DNA of 64,000 nucleotides from Micromonospora echinospora. GTDB lineage: Bacteria > Actinomycetota > Actinomycetes > Mycobacteriales > Micromonosporaceae. A model generated the notes under the pieces. The model had not been told where the DNA came from, made no database searches, and saw nothing but the letters and a program-made list of their open reading frames with translations. A program made the position numbers and the translations under genes. Location of the stretch: contig NZ_JACHJC010000001.1 in the NCBI RefSeq assembly GCF_014203425.1, positions 6,403,501-6,467,500 on the forward strand. The letters are read 5' to 3'. This document shows positions 16,654-25,095 of this stretch, piece by piece. The stretch's first letter is position 1. Each line of letters opens with the position of its first letter.

Positions 16654-18753
16654 ATGTCGCACGGCGAGGAACTGTTCGCGCTCGGCGGGGACGTGACGAC
16701 GGAGCCCAGCTTCGAGTCCGCCCTGCGGGGGTACGAGAAACGACAGGTCGACCGCTACGTCGCTCGCGCGGAGCACGAGATCGCGGCGCTGACCACCGAG
16801 CGGGAACAGGCGTATACGCAGATCCACAAACTGGCCGGTCAGGTCGAGGTGCTCCAGCGCGACCTGGCCCAGGTGCGTAAGCAGGCGGCGGTGGTGGACC
16901 GGGCGTCGTTCCGGCACCTGGGTCCGCGTGTCGAGCAGATCCTCACCATGGCCGAGGAGCAGGCCGACGAGATCCTCGCCGCCGCCAACGAGGAGATCGA
17001 GGCCCGCCGGGCCGCCGCCGAGCACATCGTCGAGGAGGCCCGGGAGCAGGCCGCCCAGGCGCTGAAGGACTTCGAGATCGCGCTGGCCGCCCGCCGGTCC
17101 GAGGAGGAGCGGCACACCGCCGCCCGCAAGGCCGAGGCCGAGGCCACGCTCAAGGCCGCCAAGGACGAGTCGGCGACGCTGCGCAAGAGCGCGCAGGACG
17201 AGTCGGAGAAGCTGCGCGCCGCCGCCCAGGACGAGGCCGAGAAGCTGCGCCGGACCGCCCAGGACGCGCTGGCGAAGGCCCAGCAGGAGGCCACCCAGCT
17301 GCGCGACACCGCCAAGGAGATCCACTCCCGGGCCCAGCAGGAGGCCGCCCGGCTGCGCGAGACGGCCAAGGAGGCGCTGGCCAAGGCCCAGCAGGAGGCG
17401 AGCCAGCTCCGCGAGGCGGCCAAGGAGGTGCACGCCAAGGGCCAGCAGGAGGCCAAGCGGCTCACCGACGCCGCCGCCGAGGCCGGCCGGGCCTCGCACG
17501 CCAAGGCGCTGGCCGAGGCCAAGAAGATCGTGGACGACGCGGAGGAGGCCGCCAAGGCCACCCGCGGCCGGGCGCGCACGGAGGCCAACCGGCTCACCAG
17601 CGAGGCCGCCGAGGCGGGCAAGCGCAACCGCGCCGAGGTCGAGGCGTACGTGCAGCGCATGCGCACCGAGACCGAGACGTACGTGCAGCAGTCCCGCGCC
17701 CAGACCCAGCAGGAGCTGGGCGCCTGGCGAGCCGGGGTGGAGAAGGAGGTCGCCGAGCTGCGGGACAGCGCCGGGCGTGAGCTGGCCCAGCGCCGGGCCG
17801 CCGCCGAGCAGGAGTTCGCCAAGCGCCGCGACGAGCTGGACAAGCAGCACGCCAAGCGGCAGGAGGAGCTGGAGCAGGCGTACACGACCCGCCGCGACGA
17901 GATCGAGCGCACCGCCGCCGAGGTCCGGCAGGCCGCCGAGGCCGACGCGTTGAGCATGCGGCAGCAGGCCGAGCTGGAGGCCGCCGAGCTGCTGCGCCGG
18001 GCCGAGGAGGACGCCACCGCGCAGCGCCGCAAGGCCGACGAGCACGTCGCGGCCTCGCGCCGCCAGTTCGAGGAGTACGCGGCCACTACCCAGCAGCACC
18101 TCGCCACCACCCAGCAGCACCTGGCCGCGACCCAGCAGGAGGTGGCCGCCGGCCGGCAGCAGCTCGCCGGCGTGATGCTGGAGATCGCCAAGGCGCAGCA
18201 GGAGCTGGCCGACCTGCGCACCGAGACGTGGAAGTCCCGGCAGGAGTCCGACGACCTGGAGCGGCAGCTCACGGACCTGCGGCGCGAGGCCGGCTCGGCC
18301 GGCATCACGGCCACCCCGGTCGACCCGGACGACCTAGCCACCGCCGCCTCCACCGGCCGGTCCACTGACGAAGGCAAGCCGGCGGGCGAGGGCACGCCGG
18401 TCGGCAGCGGCGCGGAGACCGTCGGCGACACCCCGGCCGGCGGCGGTGCGGCGGTGGCCGCGAAGGGCACCGCCACCGCCGTCCCCAACGGCGCCGGGCC
18501 GACCAAGGGTGACGGCGAGCCAGTCGATGCGGGCAAGGCGAAGCCGGTCGGCGAGCCGGTGACCACCATGGACTCCCCGGCCGGCGCGGGCGTCGACGGA
18601 GAGCCCACGGTGGCCGCCGTACCGGGTGAGGGCGGGCGCGGCGCCACCCCCACGAAGATCACCAGCACCGGTGAGAACGGCAAGCGCCCGACCAAGCCGA
18701 CCACCGACGAGCGCAGCGCCAAGCCCAGCACGGTGACTGTCGACAAGGACTGA
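16654..18753 (+). CDS. Scy-like long coiled-coil polarity protein
   Basis: 699 residues. The ATG at 16654 is preceded by GAGGATGGGGTC; a reading from 16522 would add a basic Cys-rich leader with no family resemblance. Residues 18-40 (SFESALRGYEKRQVDRYVAR) repeat the DivIVA-like motif of the upstream gene, and FRHLGPRVEQILTMAEEQAD repeats its inter-coil segment, so the two are paralogues. Residues about 170-300 are tandem short repeats (AQQEAxxLRExAKE type), and coiled coil continues to about 545. The last 150 residues are a Gly/Pro/Thr-rich, probably disordered tail. A scaffold at the hyphal tip is inferred from the family and from synteny. Confidence 0.8.
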   Translation: MSHGEELFALGGDVTTEPSFESALRGYEKRQVDRYVARAEHEIAALTTEREQAYTQIHKLAGQVEVLQRDLAQVRKQAAVVDRASFRHLGPRVEQILTMAEEQADEILAAANEEIEARRAAAEHIVEEAREQAAQALKDFEIALAARRSEEERHTAARKAEAEATLKAAKDESATLRKSAQDESEKLRAAAQDEAEKLRRTAQDALAKAQQEATQLRDTAKEIHSRAQQEAARLRETAKEALAKAQQEASQLREAAKEVHAKGQQEAKRLTDAAAEAGRASHAKALAEAKKIVDDAEEAAKATRGRARTEANRLTSEAAEAGKRNRAEVEAYVQRMRTETETYVQQSRAQTQQELGAWRAGVEKEVAELRDSAGRELAQRRAAAEQEFAKRRDELDKQHAKRQEELEQAYTTRRDEIERTAAEVRQAAEADALSMRQQAELEAAELLRRAEEDATAQRRKADEHVAASRRQFEEYAATTQQHLATTQQHLAATQQEVAAGRQQLAGVMLEIAKAQQELADLRTETWKSRQESDDLERQLTDLRREAGSAGITATPVDPDDLATAASTGRSTDEGKPAGEGTPVGSGAETVGDTPAGGGAAVAAKGTATAVPNGAGPTKGDGEPVDAGKAKPVGEPVTTMDSPAGAGVDGEPTVAAVPGEGGRGATPTKITSTGENGKRPTKPTTDERSAKPSTVTVDKD

Positions 18754-18770
18754 CCCACCCGCCTCCGCCG

Positions 18771-18907
18771 CGCCACCTCGGGGAAGTGGTGCCATCCGCC
18801 GACCCGGACCACGCCACTTCCCCGAACTGGCGGGCCCAGCGCCACGTCGGCGAAGTGGCGGCATCCCACCCACCCGGACCACACCACCTCCCCGAACTGG
18901 CGGGCGA
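18771..18907. repeat. Tandem pair of 69-nt palindromic units (CCACTTCCCCGAA element)
   Basis: Two head-to-tail units (18771-18839 and 18840-18907). Each has a left arm CGCCAC-TCGGSGAAGTGG and a right arm CCACYTCCCCGAACTGGCG, complementary at about 17 of 19 positions in the first unit. They fill the gap between the coiled-coil gene and the permease gene. Related half-units (GCCACTTCGGSGAGGT) recur twice near 45205-45270. Confidence 0.75.
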
Positions 18908-19056
18908 CCCGCGCCAGGGCGGCCCGCCGGGACGGCCGGCGGGTGGCGGGTGATGGGATGGCCGGGGCCGGGCGGTGGCGACTACCCTGCGGGCAGACGG
19001 CCGCGCGGCGGTCGCGGACGTCAACGGCGGGCGAGCAGGGCAGCGGGGAGGCACGG

Positions 19057-20301
19057 GTGTCACAGGAGGGTTCCGCCGCCCGGGACGACGAGGCCGCTAA
19101 CGTGAACACCTCCGGGTTCCCCGTCGGCGACGCGAAGCCCGCAAGCGACACCACGGGCACCGCGGGTGAGACCACGCGCACCGCGGAGCACGCGCGGACC
19201 GGCACGAGCGGCGGACGGCCCGTCGACGTCGACCCGGGCGAGTTCGAGCCGAGCGGCCGGTTCGGCGTGCCGGGGCGTCCACTACGGCGCAGCGCATTCC
19301 TGATCGGCTTCACCGGCGCGCTCGGCGTGCTGCTGGCGTACGCGCTGTTCCTGGGCGTGCGCAACGCCGCCGGCATCCTGGTGCTCGTGGTGATCGCGCT
19401 GTTCCTCGCGGTCGGCCTGCACCCGGCGGTGGTCCGGTTGCGCCGCTGGGGCATGCCGCGCGGGCTGGCGGTGGCGGTGGTGACACTCACCCTGCTGCTG
19501 CTGATCGTCGCCGGCCTGCTGGCCCTGGTGCCGCCGGTGGTGACCCAGTCCGGCCAGTTCGTGCAGCAGTTGCCCGGCTACGTCGAGGAGCTGCGGCGCA
19601 ATGAAACTGTCAACGACCTCGTGGTCCGCTACGACGTGATGGAACGGGTCCAGGCGGCGGCGAACGCGGACAACGTCGAGCGGGCCCTCGGCGGTGTGCT
19701 CGGCGGGGCGCAACTGATCTTCGGCACGCTGTTCCGCCTGCTGACCGTGCTGGTGCTGACGATCTACTTCCTGGCGTACTTCGACAAGCTGCGCGAACTC
19801 GGGTACGCGCTGGTGCCGCGCACCCGCCGGGAGCGGGTCCAGCTGATCGGCGACGAGATCCTGACCCGGGTCGGCGCGTACATGGTCGGCGCGCTCGCCA
19901 TCGCGGTGATGGCCGGGGTGAGCACGTTCGTGTTCGCGCTCGCGGTCGGCCTGCCGTACCCGTTCGCGCTCGCCGTGGTGGTCGCGGTGACCGACCTGAT
20001 CCCGCAGATCGGGGCGACGCTGGGCGCGGTGGTGGTGACGCTCGTCGGGCTCGCCACCGACCTGCCGGTGGGCATCGCCTGCCTGGTGTTCTTCGTGATC
20101 TACCAGCAGATCGAGAACTACCTGATCTACCCGAAGATCATGCGCCGGGCGGTGTCGGTGAACGAGGTGGCCGCGTTGCTCGCCGCGCTGCTCGGGGTGT
20201 CACTGCTGGGCGTGGTGGGCGCGCTCATCGCGATTCCCACGGTGGCCGCGTTGCAGCTGATCCTGCGCGAGGTGGTGATACCCCGCCAGGACGCCCGCTG
20301 A
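19057..20301 (+). CDS. AI-2E family (YdiK/PerM-like) membrane permease
   Basis: 414 residues from the GTG at 19057, chosen because GGGGAGG lies 5 nt upstream; an ATG at 18943 would add 38 residues inside the repeat-flanking DNA. A hydrophilic N-terminus of about 75 residues is followed by eight membrane helices. AI-2E family landmarks are the LTIYFLAYFDKLRELGYALV loop, VGLPYPFALAVVVAVTDLIP, and QQIENYLIYPKIM followed by VSVNEVAALLAALLG. The family includes transporters for autoinducer-2 and for Na+/H+, so the substrate cannot be assigned here. Confidence 0.88.
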   Translation: MSQEGSAARDDEAANVNTSGFPVGDAKPASDTTGTAGETTRTAEHARTGTSGGRPVDVDPGEFEPSGRFGVPGRPLRRSAFLIGFTGALGVLLAYALFLGVRNAAGILVLVVIALFLAVGLHPAVVRLRRWGMPRGLAVAVVTLTLLLLIVAGLLALVPPVVTQSGQFVQQLPGYVEELRRNETVNDLVVRYDVMERVQAAANADNVERALGGVLGGAQLIFGTLFRLLTVLVLTIYFLAYFDKLRELGYALVPRTRRERVQLIGDEILTRVGAYMVGALAIAVMAGVSTFVFALAVGLPYPFALAVVVAVTDLIPQIGATLGAVVVTLVGLATDLPVGIACLVFFVIYQQIENYLIYPKIMRRAVSVNEVAALLAALLGVSLLGVVGALIAIPTVAALQLILREVVIPRQDAR

Positions 20302-20305
20302 GCGG

Positions 20306-21115
20306 CTACTCGGCGCTCCGCTGGGCCGGGCCGGGCACCGGGGTGTCGGCGAACGCGGCGACAGTGCGGTCCGCGTACGCGCTGACGTCGCCGGTCTCCA
20401 TCGGGCCGTCCCAGGTGGTCGGCAGCGGCAGCGGTACGCCGGGGGCGACCCGCCGGACGATCTCGTCCAGCACCTTCTCCGCGTCGCCGACCCAGAGGTG
20501 CTTGGCGCCGTCCACGCCCACCACCTCGGCCTGCGGCACGGCGGCGAACCGCTCCCGGGCCTCCTCCGGCCGCAGGTAGTCGTCGAACTCGGGGACCAGC
20601 GCGGTGAGCGGCTTGCCCGACTCGGCCCAGACCGCCAGGTCCTCCGGGGCGGAGAAACGCAGCGGCGGGGAGAGCAGGATCGCGCCGGCCACCGCCGGGT
20701 CACAGCCGTACTTCAACGCCAGGTCGGTGCCGAACGACCACCCGACCAGCCAGATGTTCGGCAGCTCGTGGAACTCGGCGTACTCGATCGCGGCGGCCAC
20801 GTCGAACCGCTCGCCCACCGCACCGTCGAAGGCGCCCTCGCTGGTGCCGCGGACGCTGCTGGTCCCACGGGTGTTGAACCGGAGCACTGCCAGGTCGGCG
20901 AGCGCGGGCAGCCGCCAGGCCGCCTTGCGGAACACGTGGCTGTCCATCATCCCGCCGTGGGTGGGCAGCGGGTGCAGGCAGACCAGGGTGGCGGACGGCT
21001 CGCCCTCCAGCGGCCGGGCCAGCTCACCGACGAGCGTCAGCCCGTCGGCGGTGTGCAGCTCGATGTCCTCCCGGCGGCCGGGCAGGATCGACGACGCGCG
21101 AATCGGAGTGCTCAC
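20306..21115 (-). CDS. Alpha/beta hydrolase
   Basis: 269 residues. The serine-hydrolase elbow is VGWSFGTDLALKYG, the oxyanion-side loop is LVCLHPLPTHGGMMDS, and the probable catalytic His is in VDGAKHLWVGD. The L-H-P-L-P-T-H-G-G start and NTRGTSSVRG segment recall the CocE-like/dienelactone-hydrolase-type KANL3/Tex30 group. There is no signal peptide, so it is cytoplasmic. It converges with the AI-2E permease gene, with stops 4 nt apart. The substrate is unknown. Confidence 0.82.
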   Translation of the reverse strand: MSTPIRASSILPGRREDIELHTADGLTLVGELARPLEGEPSATLVCLHPLPTHGGMMDSHVFRKAAWRLPALADLAVLRFNTRGTSSVRGTSEGAFDGAVGERFDVAAAIEYAEFHELPNIWLVGWSFGTDLALKYGCDPAVAGAILLSPPLRFSAPEDLAVWAESGKPLTALVPEFDDYLRPEEARERFAAVPQAEVVGVDGAKHLWVGDAEKVLDEIVRRVAPGVPLPLPTTWDGPMETGDVSAYADRTVAAFADTPVPGPAQRSAE

Positions 21116-21182
21116 GCCTGCCAGTCTCCCGTGTCGGCGGTCCTACCGCCCAGTGGGACGGGAACCGGGTGATCCAGATCGC

Positions 21183-21515
21183 TCAGCCGTAGCGCGGCGC
21201 GCCCCGGCCGCGCTGGAGGTTGGGGCCGCGCCGGTCCCGGGCCCGCCAGCAGCCGGAGTGCCAGTGCCGGCGGTCGGTCAGGTCACCCCGGTCGTCGGCC
21301 GGCCAGGCCACCAGGTGCGCCACCCCCGGCCGAATCTCCTGGTCACAGCCGGGACAACGGTACGTCTTGACTGATGCGCCGCCGCTGATCGCGCGTATCT
21401 GCCAGTCGCCGTCGCGCCACTGCTGCACGGTCGGCACGCCGTGGCGGGCACGCTCGGCGTCCACGGCGGCGATCTCGTCCCGGCGGGGGCGGTTGCGACG
21501 AGGGCTCACGGTCAC
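21183..21515 (-). CDS. Small Cys/His-rich (zinc-finger-like) actinobacterial protein
   Basis: About 110 residues. A TTG at 21518 and GTGs at 21515 and 21509 are all possible starts, with no clear ribosome-binding site; I use 21515. A basic N-terminus is followed by YRCPGCDQEIRPGVAHLVAW and RRHWHSGCWRARDRRGP, a CxxC...H...HxxC arrangement that could hold one zinc. It ends in an Arg/Gly-rich tail. I recognise it only as a conserved actinobacterial type without assigned function. Confidence 0.65.
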   Translation of the reverse strand: MTVSPRRNRPRRDEIAAVDAERARHGVPTVQQWRDGDWQIRAISGGASVKTYRCPGCDQEIRPGVAHLVAWPADDRGDLTDRRHWHSGCWRARDRRGPNLQRGRGAPRYG

Positions 21516-21572
21516 CAAGCGTACGGGCCGCCGGCCGGACCGGCCCGGGTCGGGCGGCCCGGCCGACGGGCG

Positions 21573-22649
21573 TCAGCGCCAGGTCTCCGGGTCGGTCAGG
21601 TCCTGCGCCACCCGTGTCCCGGCCAGCACGCTCGCCGCCTCCGTCTCGGTGAAGTCGATCTGCCCCTTGGGCGGGGCCTCCGGCCACTGCCAGCCGAACG
21701 TGGCGGTCAGGTGCGCCTTCGGGATGCCGAGCAGTTCGAGCTGGTGTCCGTCCGGATAGAGGTAGGCGGGACGACCGCCCACCGTCCGGTCGGCCCGGGT
21801 GACGTCCCGGGCGATCTGCGCCCCGTAGACCAGTCTCACCTCCATCGTCGCCGCCGGCGACCGCACGAACGTGAGCACGACGGTGAGGCCGCCTGGGAAG
21901 GCGCCGGCTTCGACCTCGCAGGTTGCCACCCGGGCGTCCTGCGGCACGGCGCCCAACCGCAGGGGCGCGTCGCACCGGCGTGCCTCGTTCCAGCGGATGG
22001 CGCGCACCGCCTCGGCCAGCGCGTTCCGGTCGCCGCCGAGCATGCTCGCCCGGGCGTACAGGCCGGGAACCGGCTGCCATGCCCGGACCACGCCGCCGGC
22101 CCCGACCCGGAACTCCCGGACCTTGCCGTCGAACGTCACCGGGATCGCTCCCTCGGCGCCGGGAAGGCCGTCGAGCAGGAGTTCGTCCACCGCCCGGGCG
22201 TCCGGGCTCACCTCGACGAGCACCGGTTTCCCGCCACCGACGCGGTACCGGATCGACTCGGTCCGGTTCGAGCCGAAGACGGCCCACCGCAGGTAGCGGG
22301 CCCGGCTGGTGTCCACCCCCAGGTGCAGCACCTGCGGGTCGGTGCCGACGAGTTCGGGACGCTGGTCGGCGCCCGGCACCCCGTCGGCCTTCGGCGGCAC
22401 CGGCGCGCCGGCTGTCGGCGTCGCGGCCGTCCAGGGCATCCGCCCGGCCAGCCCGCCCACGTCAGCGCGGATCGCGCCGGTGAAGCCGAGCACGCCGACC
22501 AGGGCGAGCGCGGTGCCGGCGACGGCCCGGCGGCGTACCTGCCGGCGTCTGCCGAGCGCGCGCGAGCCGCGCAGCAGGCGTCCGGTGTCGATCTCCCCCT
22601 CGGCCTGCTCCCGCAGCACCGAGGCGATCCGCTGGTCGAGGTCGGTCAC
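21573..22649 (-). CDS. Membrane protein coupled to the ECF sigma gene (possible anti-sigma)
   Basis: 358 residues. The GTG at 22647-22649 overlaps the sigma-factor TGA, so translation is coupled. A short cytoplasmic part (TDLDQRIASVLREQAEGEI) and an Arg-rich stretch precede one membrane helix (AVAGTALALVGVLGFTGAI, about residues 41-59). The remaining 300 residues are extracytoplasmic, with two Cys in NEARRCDAPL and VATCEVEAGAF. Position and topology are those of anti-sigma or sigma-associated sensors of SigE-type ECF factors, but I see no zinc-binding anti-sigma motif, so the regulatory role is inference. Confidence 0.65.
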   Translation of the reverse strand: MTDLDQRIASVLREQAEGEIDTGRLLRGSRALGRRRQVRRRAVAGTALALVGVLGFTGAIRADVGGLAGRMPWTAATPTAGAPVPPKADGVPGADQRPELVGTDPQVLHLGVDTSRARYLRWAVFGSNRTESIRYRVGGGKPVLVEVSPDARAVDELLLDGLPGAEGAIPVTFDGKVREFRVGAGGVVRAWQPVPGLYARASMLGGDRNALAEAVRAIRWNEARRCDAPLRLGAVPQDARVATCEVEAGAFPGGLTVVLTFVRSPAATMEVRLVYGAQIARDVTRADRTVGGRPAYLYPDGHQLELLGIPKAHLTATFGWQWPEAPPKGQIDFTETEAASVLAGTRVAQDLTDPETWR

Positions 22650-23140
22650 GGCCGGCTCCCCTTTGTCGTCGGGACGCCGCAGCGCTCCCGGAGGTGGGCG
22701 AGCGCCCGCATCGCGTGGGTGCGGACGGTGACCGGGGAGCAGTCGAGGATCTGGGCGATCGTGGCGTCGTCCAGGTCCTCGTAGTAGCGCAGCACCAGCA
22801 CGGCGCGCTGACGGTCGGGCAGGGCGCGGATCAGCCGCCACATCTCGTCCCGGTCCGCCGCCTCGCCACCGAGGTCGCCGCGCTGGGGCCGGTCGGCGAA
22901 CGTGTCCACCGCCAGCTCGCGGCTGGACCGGCGCCGCCACCAGGACGTATTCGCGTTGACCAACATCCGGCGCACGTACACGTCGGGCCGGTCGACCCGG
23001 GCGATCTTCCGCCAGTGCACGTACGCGCGGGCCAGCACGTCCTGCGTGAGGTCCTCGGCCCGGTGCGCGTCGCCGGTGAGCAGCCGGGCCAGGCGCAACA
23101 GCGCCGGGCCGCGGCTGCCGACGTACTCCTCGAATGTCAC
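22646..23140 (-). CDS. SigE-family ECF RNA polymerase sigma factor
   Basis: 164 residues. Region 2 runs from MTFEEYVGSRGPALLRLARL through AEDLTQDVLARAYVHWRKIA and the WWRRR stretch. Region 4 contains LPDRQRAVLVLRYYEDLDDA, then IAQILDCSPVTVRTHAMRAL. This is the compact SigE-type ECF class common in actinomycetes, distinct from mycobacterial SigE. Its stop overlaps the start of a single-pass membrane protein, the likely partner that controls it. The promoter it recognises is not evident. Confidence 0.9.
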   Translation of the reverse strand: MTFEEYVGSRGPALLRLARLLTGDAHRAEDLTQDVLARAYVHWRKIARVDRPDVYVRRMLVNANTSWWRRRSSRELAVDTFADRPQRGDLGGEAADRDEMWRLIRALPDRQRAVLVLRYYEDLDDATIAQILDCSPVTVRTHAMRALAHLRERCGVPTTKGSRP

Positions 23141-23181
23141 ACCCGGAAGACGCCGTCACCGCCGCCGGGCGTTGACCGGGA

Positions 23182-24972
23182 TCAGCGCCGGGTGTGGTCG
23201 CGGAAGCCGCGGCCGGTCTTGCGGCCCAGGTAGCCGGCCGTGACCAGGTGCTCCAGCAGCGGCGCCGGGGCGAAGCCGGGCTCGCGCAGCTCCAGGTACA
23301 GCTCCCGCTGGATGGCCAGCGAGACGTCCAGGCCGACCACGTCGAGCAGCTCGAACGGGCCCATCGGGTAGCCGCAGCCGAGCTTCATCGCGTAGTCGAT
23401 GTCGTCGGCGGTCGAGTAGCTGGCCTCCAGCATCTTCACCGCGTCGTTCAGGTACGGGAAGAGCAGCGCGTTGACGATGAAGCCGGACCGGTCGCCGCAG
23501 ACGACGCCGGTCTTGCCGAGCTTCGCGCAGACCGCGCGAGCGGTGGCCGACGTCTCGGCGGAGGTGCGGATGGTCTGCACGATCTCCACCAGCGGCATGA
23601 TCGGCGCCGGGTTGAAGAAGTGCAGGCCGATCACGTCGGCCGGACGCTGGGTCGCCATCGCCACGTCGATCACCGGCAGCGACGAGGTGGTGGTGGCGAG
23701 CACGACGCCCGGCTTGCAGATCTCGTCGAGGCTGGCGAACAGCGCCTTCTTGACGCTCAACTCCTCGATCACGGCCTCGACCACCAGGTCGACGTCGGCC
23801 AGGTGATCCAGCGTCGCGGACCAGGTGATCCGGCCGAGCGCGGCGTCCCGGTCGGTCTCGCTGAGCTTGCCCCGCACCACGCCCTTGTTGAGCGAGGTCT
23901 TGACCGCCTCGCAGACCTTCGCGGACTTCTCCGCGCCCCGGGTCACCGAGATGATCTCGTAGCCGGCCTTCGCGAAGACCTCGATGATGCCGGTGGCCAT
24001 GGTTCCGGAGCCGACCACGCCGACCTTCGCGATGCCCCGGGCACCGTCCGCGAGCGCGGCGTCCCCGGCCGGCGGCGTGTACTCGTCGGGTACGACCTTC
24101 GGCGAGCCCGGCCGCTCGTAGGTGTAGAAACCGCGACCGGACTTCCGGCCGAGCAGCCCGGCGGTGACCATCTGCTTGAGCAGCGGGGCCGGGGCGTGCC
24201 GGCGGTCCCGGCCGCCGCGCCGGTACATCGTGTCGAGGATCTCGTACGCGGTGTCCAGGCCGATCAGGTCCATCAGCGCCAGCGGGCCCATCGGCAGGCC
24301 GCAGCCGAGCTTCATGGCGGCGTCGATGTCCTCGCGGGTGGCGTAGCGGGCCTCGAACATGCCGACCGCGTGGTTCAGGTAGCCGAACAGCAGCGCGTTG
24401 GCGATGAATCCGGCCCGGTCGCTGATCGTCACGTCGACCTTGCCGAGCCGCTCGCAGAGCGCCTCCACGTCGGCGACCACGTCGGCGGAGGTGACCACCG
24501 TGCGGACCACCTCGACCAGCTTCATCACCGGCGCCGGGTTGAAGAAGTGGATGCCGATGACCTGGTTGGGCCGGGTGGTGGCGACGGAGATCTCGGTGAC
24601 GCTCAGCGAGGACGTGTTGGTGGCGAGGATCGCCTCGGGCTTGCAGACCCGGTCCAGCTCGGCGAAGATCCGCTGCTTGAGGTCCAGGTGCTCGGGCACC
24701 GCCTCGATCACCAGGTCCACGTCGTGCAGCGCGTCCAGCCCGACCCGGAAGTCGACCCGCGCGAGCAGCGCGTCCCGCTCGGCCTCGGCGAGCTTGCCCT
24801 TGGCGACGGCCCGGTCCGTGGAGCCGGTGAGCGTGACCCGGCCCCGCTCCACCGCGGCCTCGGAGATCTCCACAGCTGTGACGTCCAGGCCGTTGCGGGC
24901 GAACACCTCCACGATGCCGGCACCCATGGTGCCCAGACCCACCACGCCTACCCTGGTGAACTCCCGCGCCAC
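23182..24972 (-). CDS. Double-domain 3-hydroxyacyl-CoA dehydrogenase
   Basis: 596 residues from the GTG at 24972, chosen because GGGGAGG lies 7 nt upstream; an ATG at 25011 is in frame. Two complete HCDH units are fused. The first has VGVVGLGTMGAGIVEVF and GIHFFNPAPVMKLVEVV; the second has VGVVGSGTMATGIIEVF and GLHFFNPAPIMPLVEIV. Each unit also carries its own C-terminal domain ending LGRKSGRGFYTY or LGRKTGRGF. No crotonase domain is attached, so it is a tandem dehydrogenase rather than FadB. It oxidises 3-hydroxyacyl-CoA with NAD in beta-oxidation, or works in reverse. The two units differ enough to suggest different chain-length preference. Confidence 0.9.
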   Translation of the reverse strand: MAREFTRVGVVGLGTMGAGIVEVFARNGLDVTAVEISEAAVERGRVTLTGSTDRAVAKGKLAEAERDALLARVDFRVGLDALHDVDLVIEAVPEHLDLKQRIFAELDRVCKPEAILATNTSSLSVTEISVATTRPNQVIGIHFFNPAPVMKLVEVVRTVVTSADVVADVEALCERLGKVDVTISDRAGFIANALLFGYLNHAVGMFEARYATREDIDAAMKLGCGLPMGPLALMDLIGLDTAYEILDTMYRRGGRDRRHAPAPLLKQMVTAGLLGRKSGRGFYTYERPGSPKVVPDEYTPPAGDAALADGARGIAKVGVVGSGTMATGIIEVFAKAGYEIISVTRGAEKSAKVCEAVKTSLNKGVVRGKLSETDRDAALGRITWSATLDHLADVDLVVEAVIEELSVKKALFASLDEICKPGVVLATTTSSLPVIDVAMATQRPADVIGLHFFNPAPIMPLVEIVQTIRTSAETSATARAVCAKLGKTGVVCGDRSGFIVNALLFPYLNDAVKMLEASYSTADDIDYAMKLGCGYPMGPFELLDVVGLDVSLAIQRELYLELREPGFAPAPLLEHLVTAGYLGRKTGRGFRDHTRR

Positions 24973-25095
24973 GACCGGCCTCCCCTGGCTCGACTCCGCC
25001 GTCCGCGACATGAACGGCCGCTAAGGTTATGGGCCGGAGTCTGCCACGTGACGCTGTGTTGTCGAGACGCCGTGGGATATTTCACGCACCGCGCC

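Noticed and set aside
17160..17500. DNA tandem repeats as a CRISPR-like or satellite array
   Set aside because: The periodicity is the in-frame coiled-coil repeat of the Scy-like protein, with variable units and no spacers.
16839..19490. 883-codon open frame on the minus strand across the coiled-coil and permease genes
   Set aside because: It is a by-product of extreme GC3 and short repeats in the plus-strand gene; it is Ser/Arg/Ala-rich without any recognisable domain.
21573..23159. Membrane protein read through the sigma gene as one 528-residue protein
   Set aside because: The upstream part is a shifted reading of the sigma factor; the GTG at 22649 with stop overlap is the natural start.
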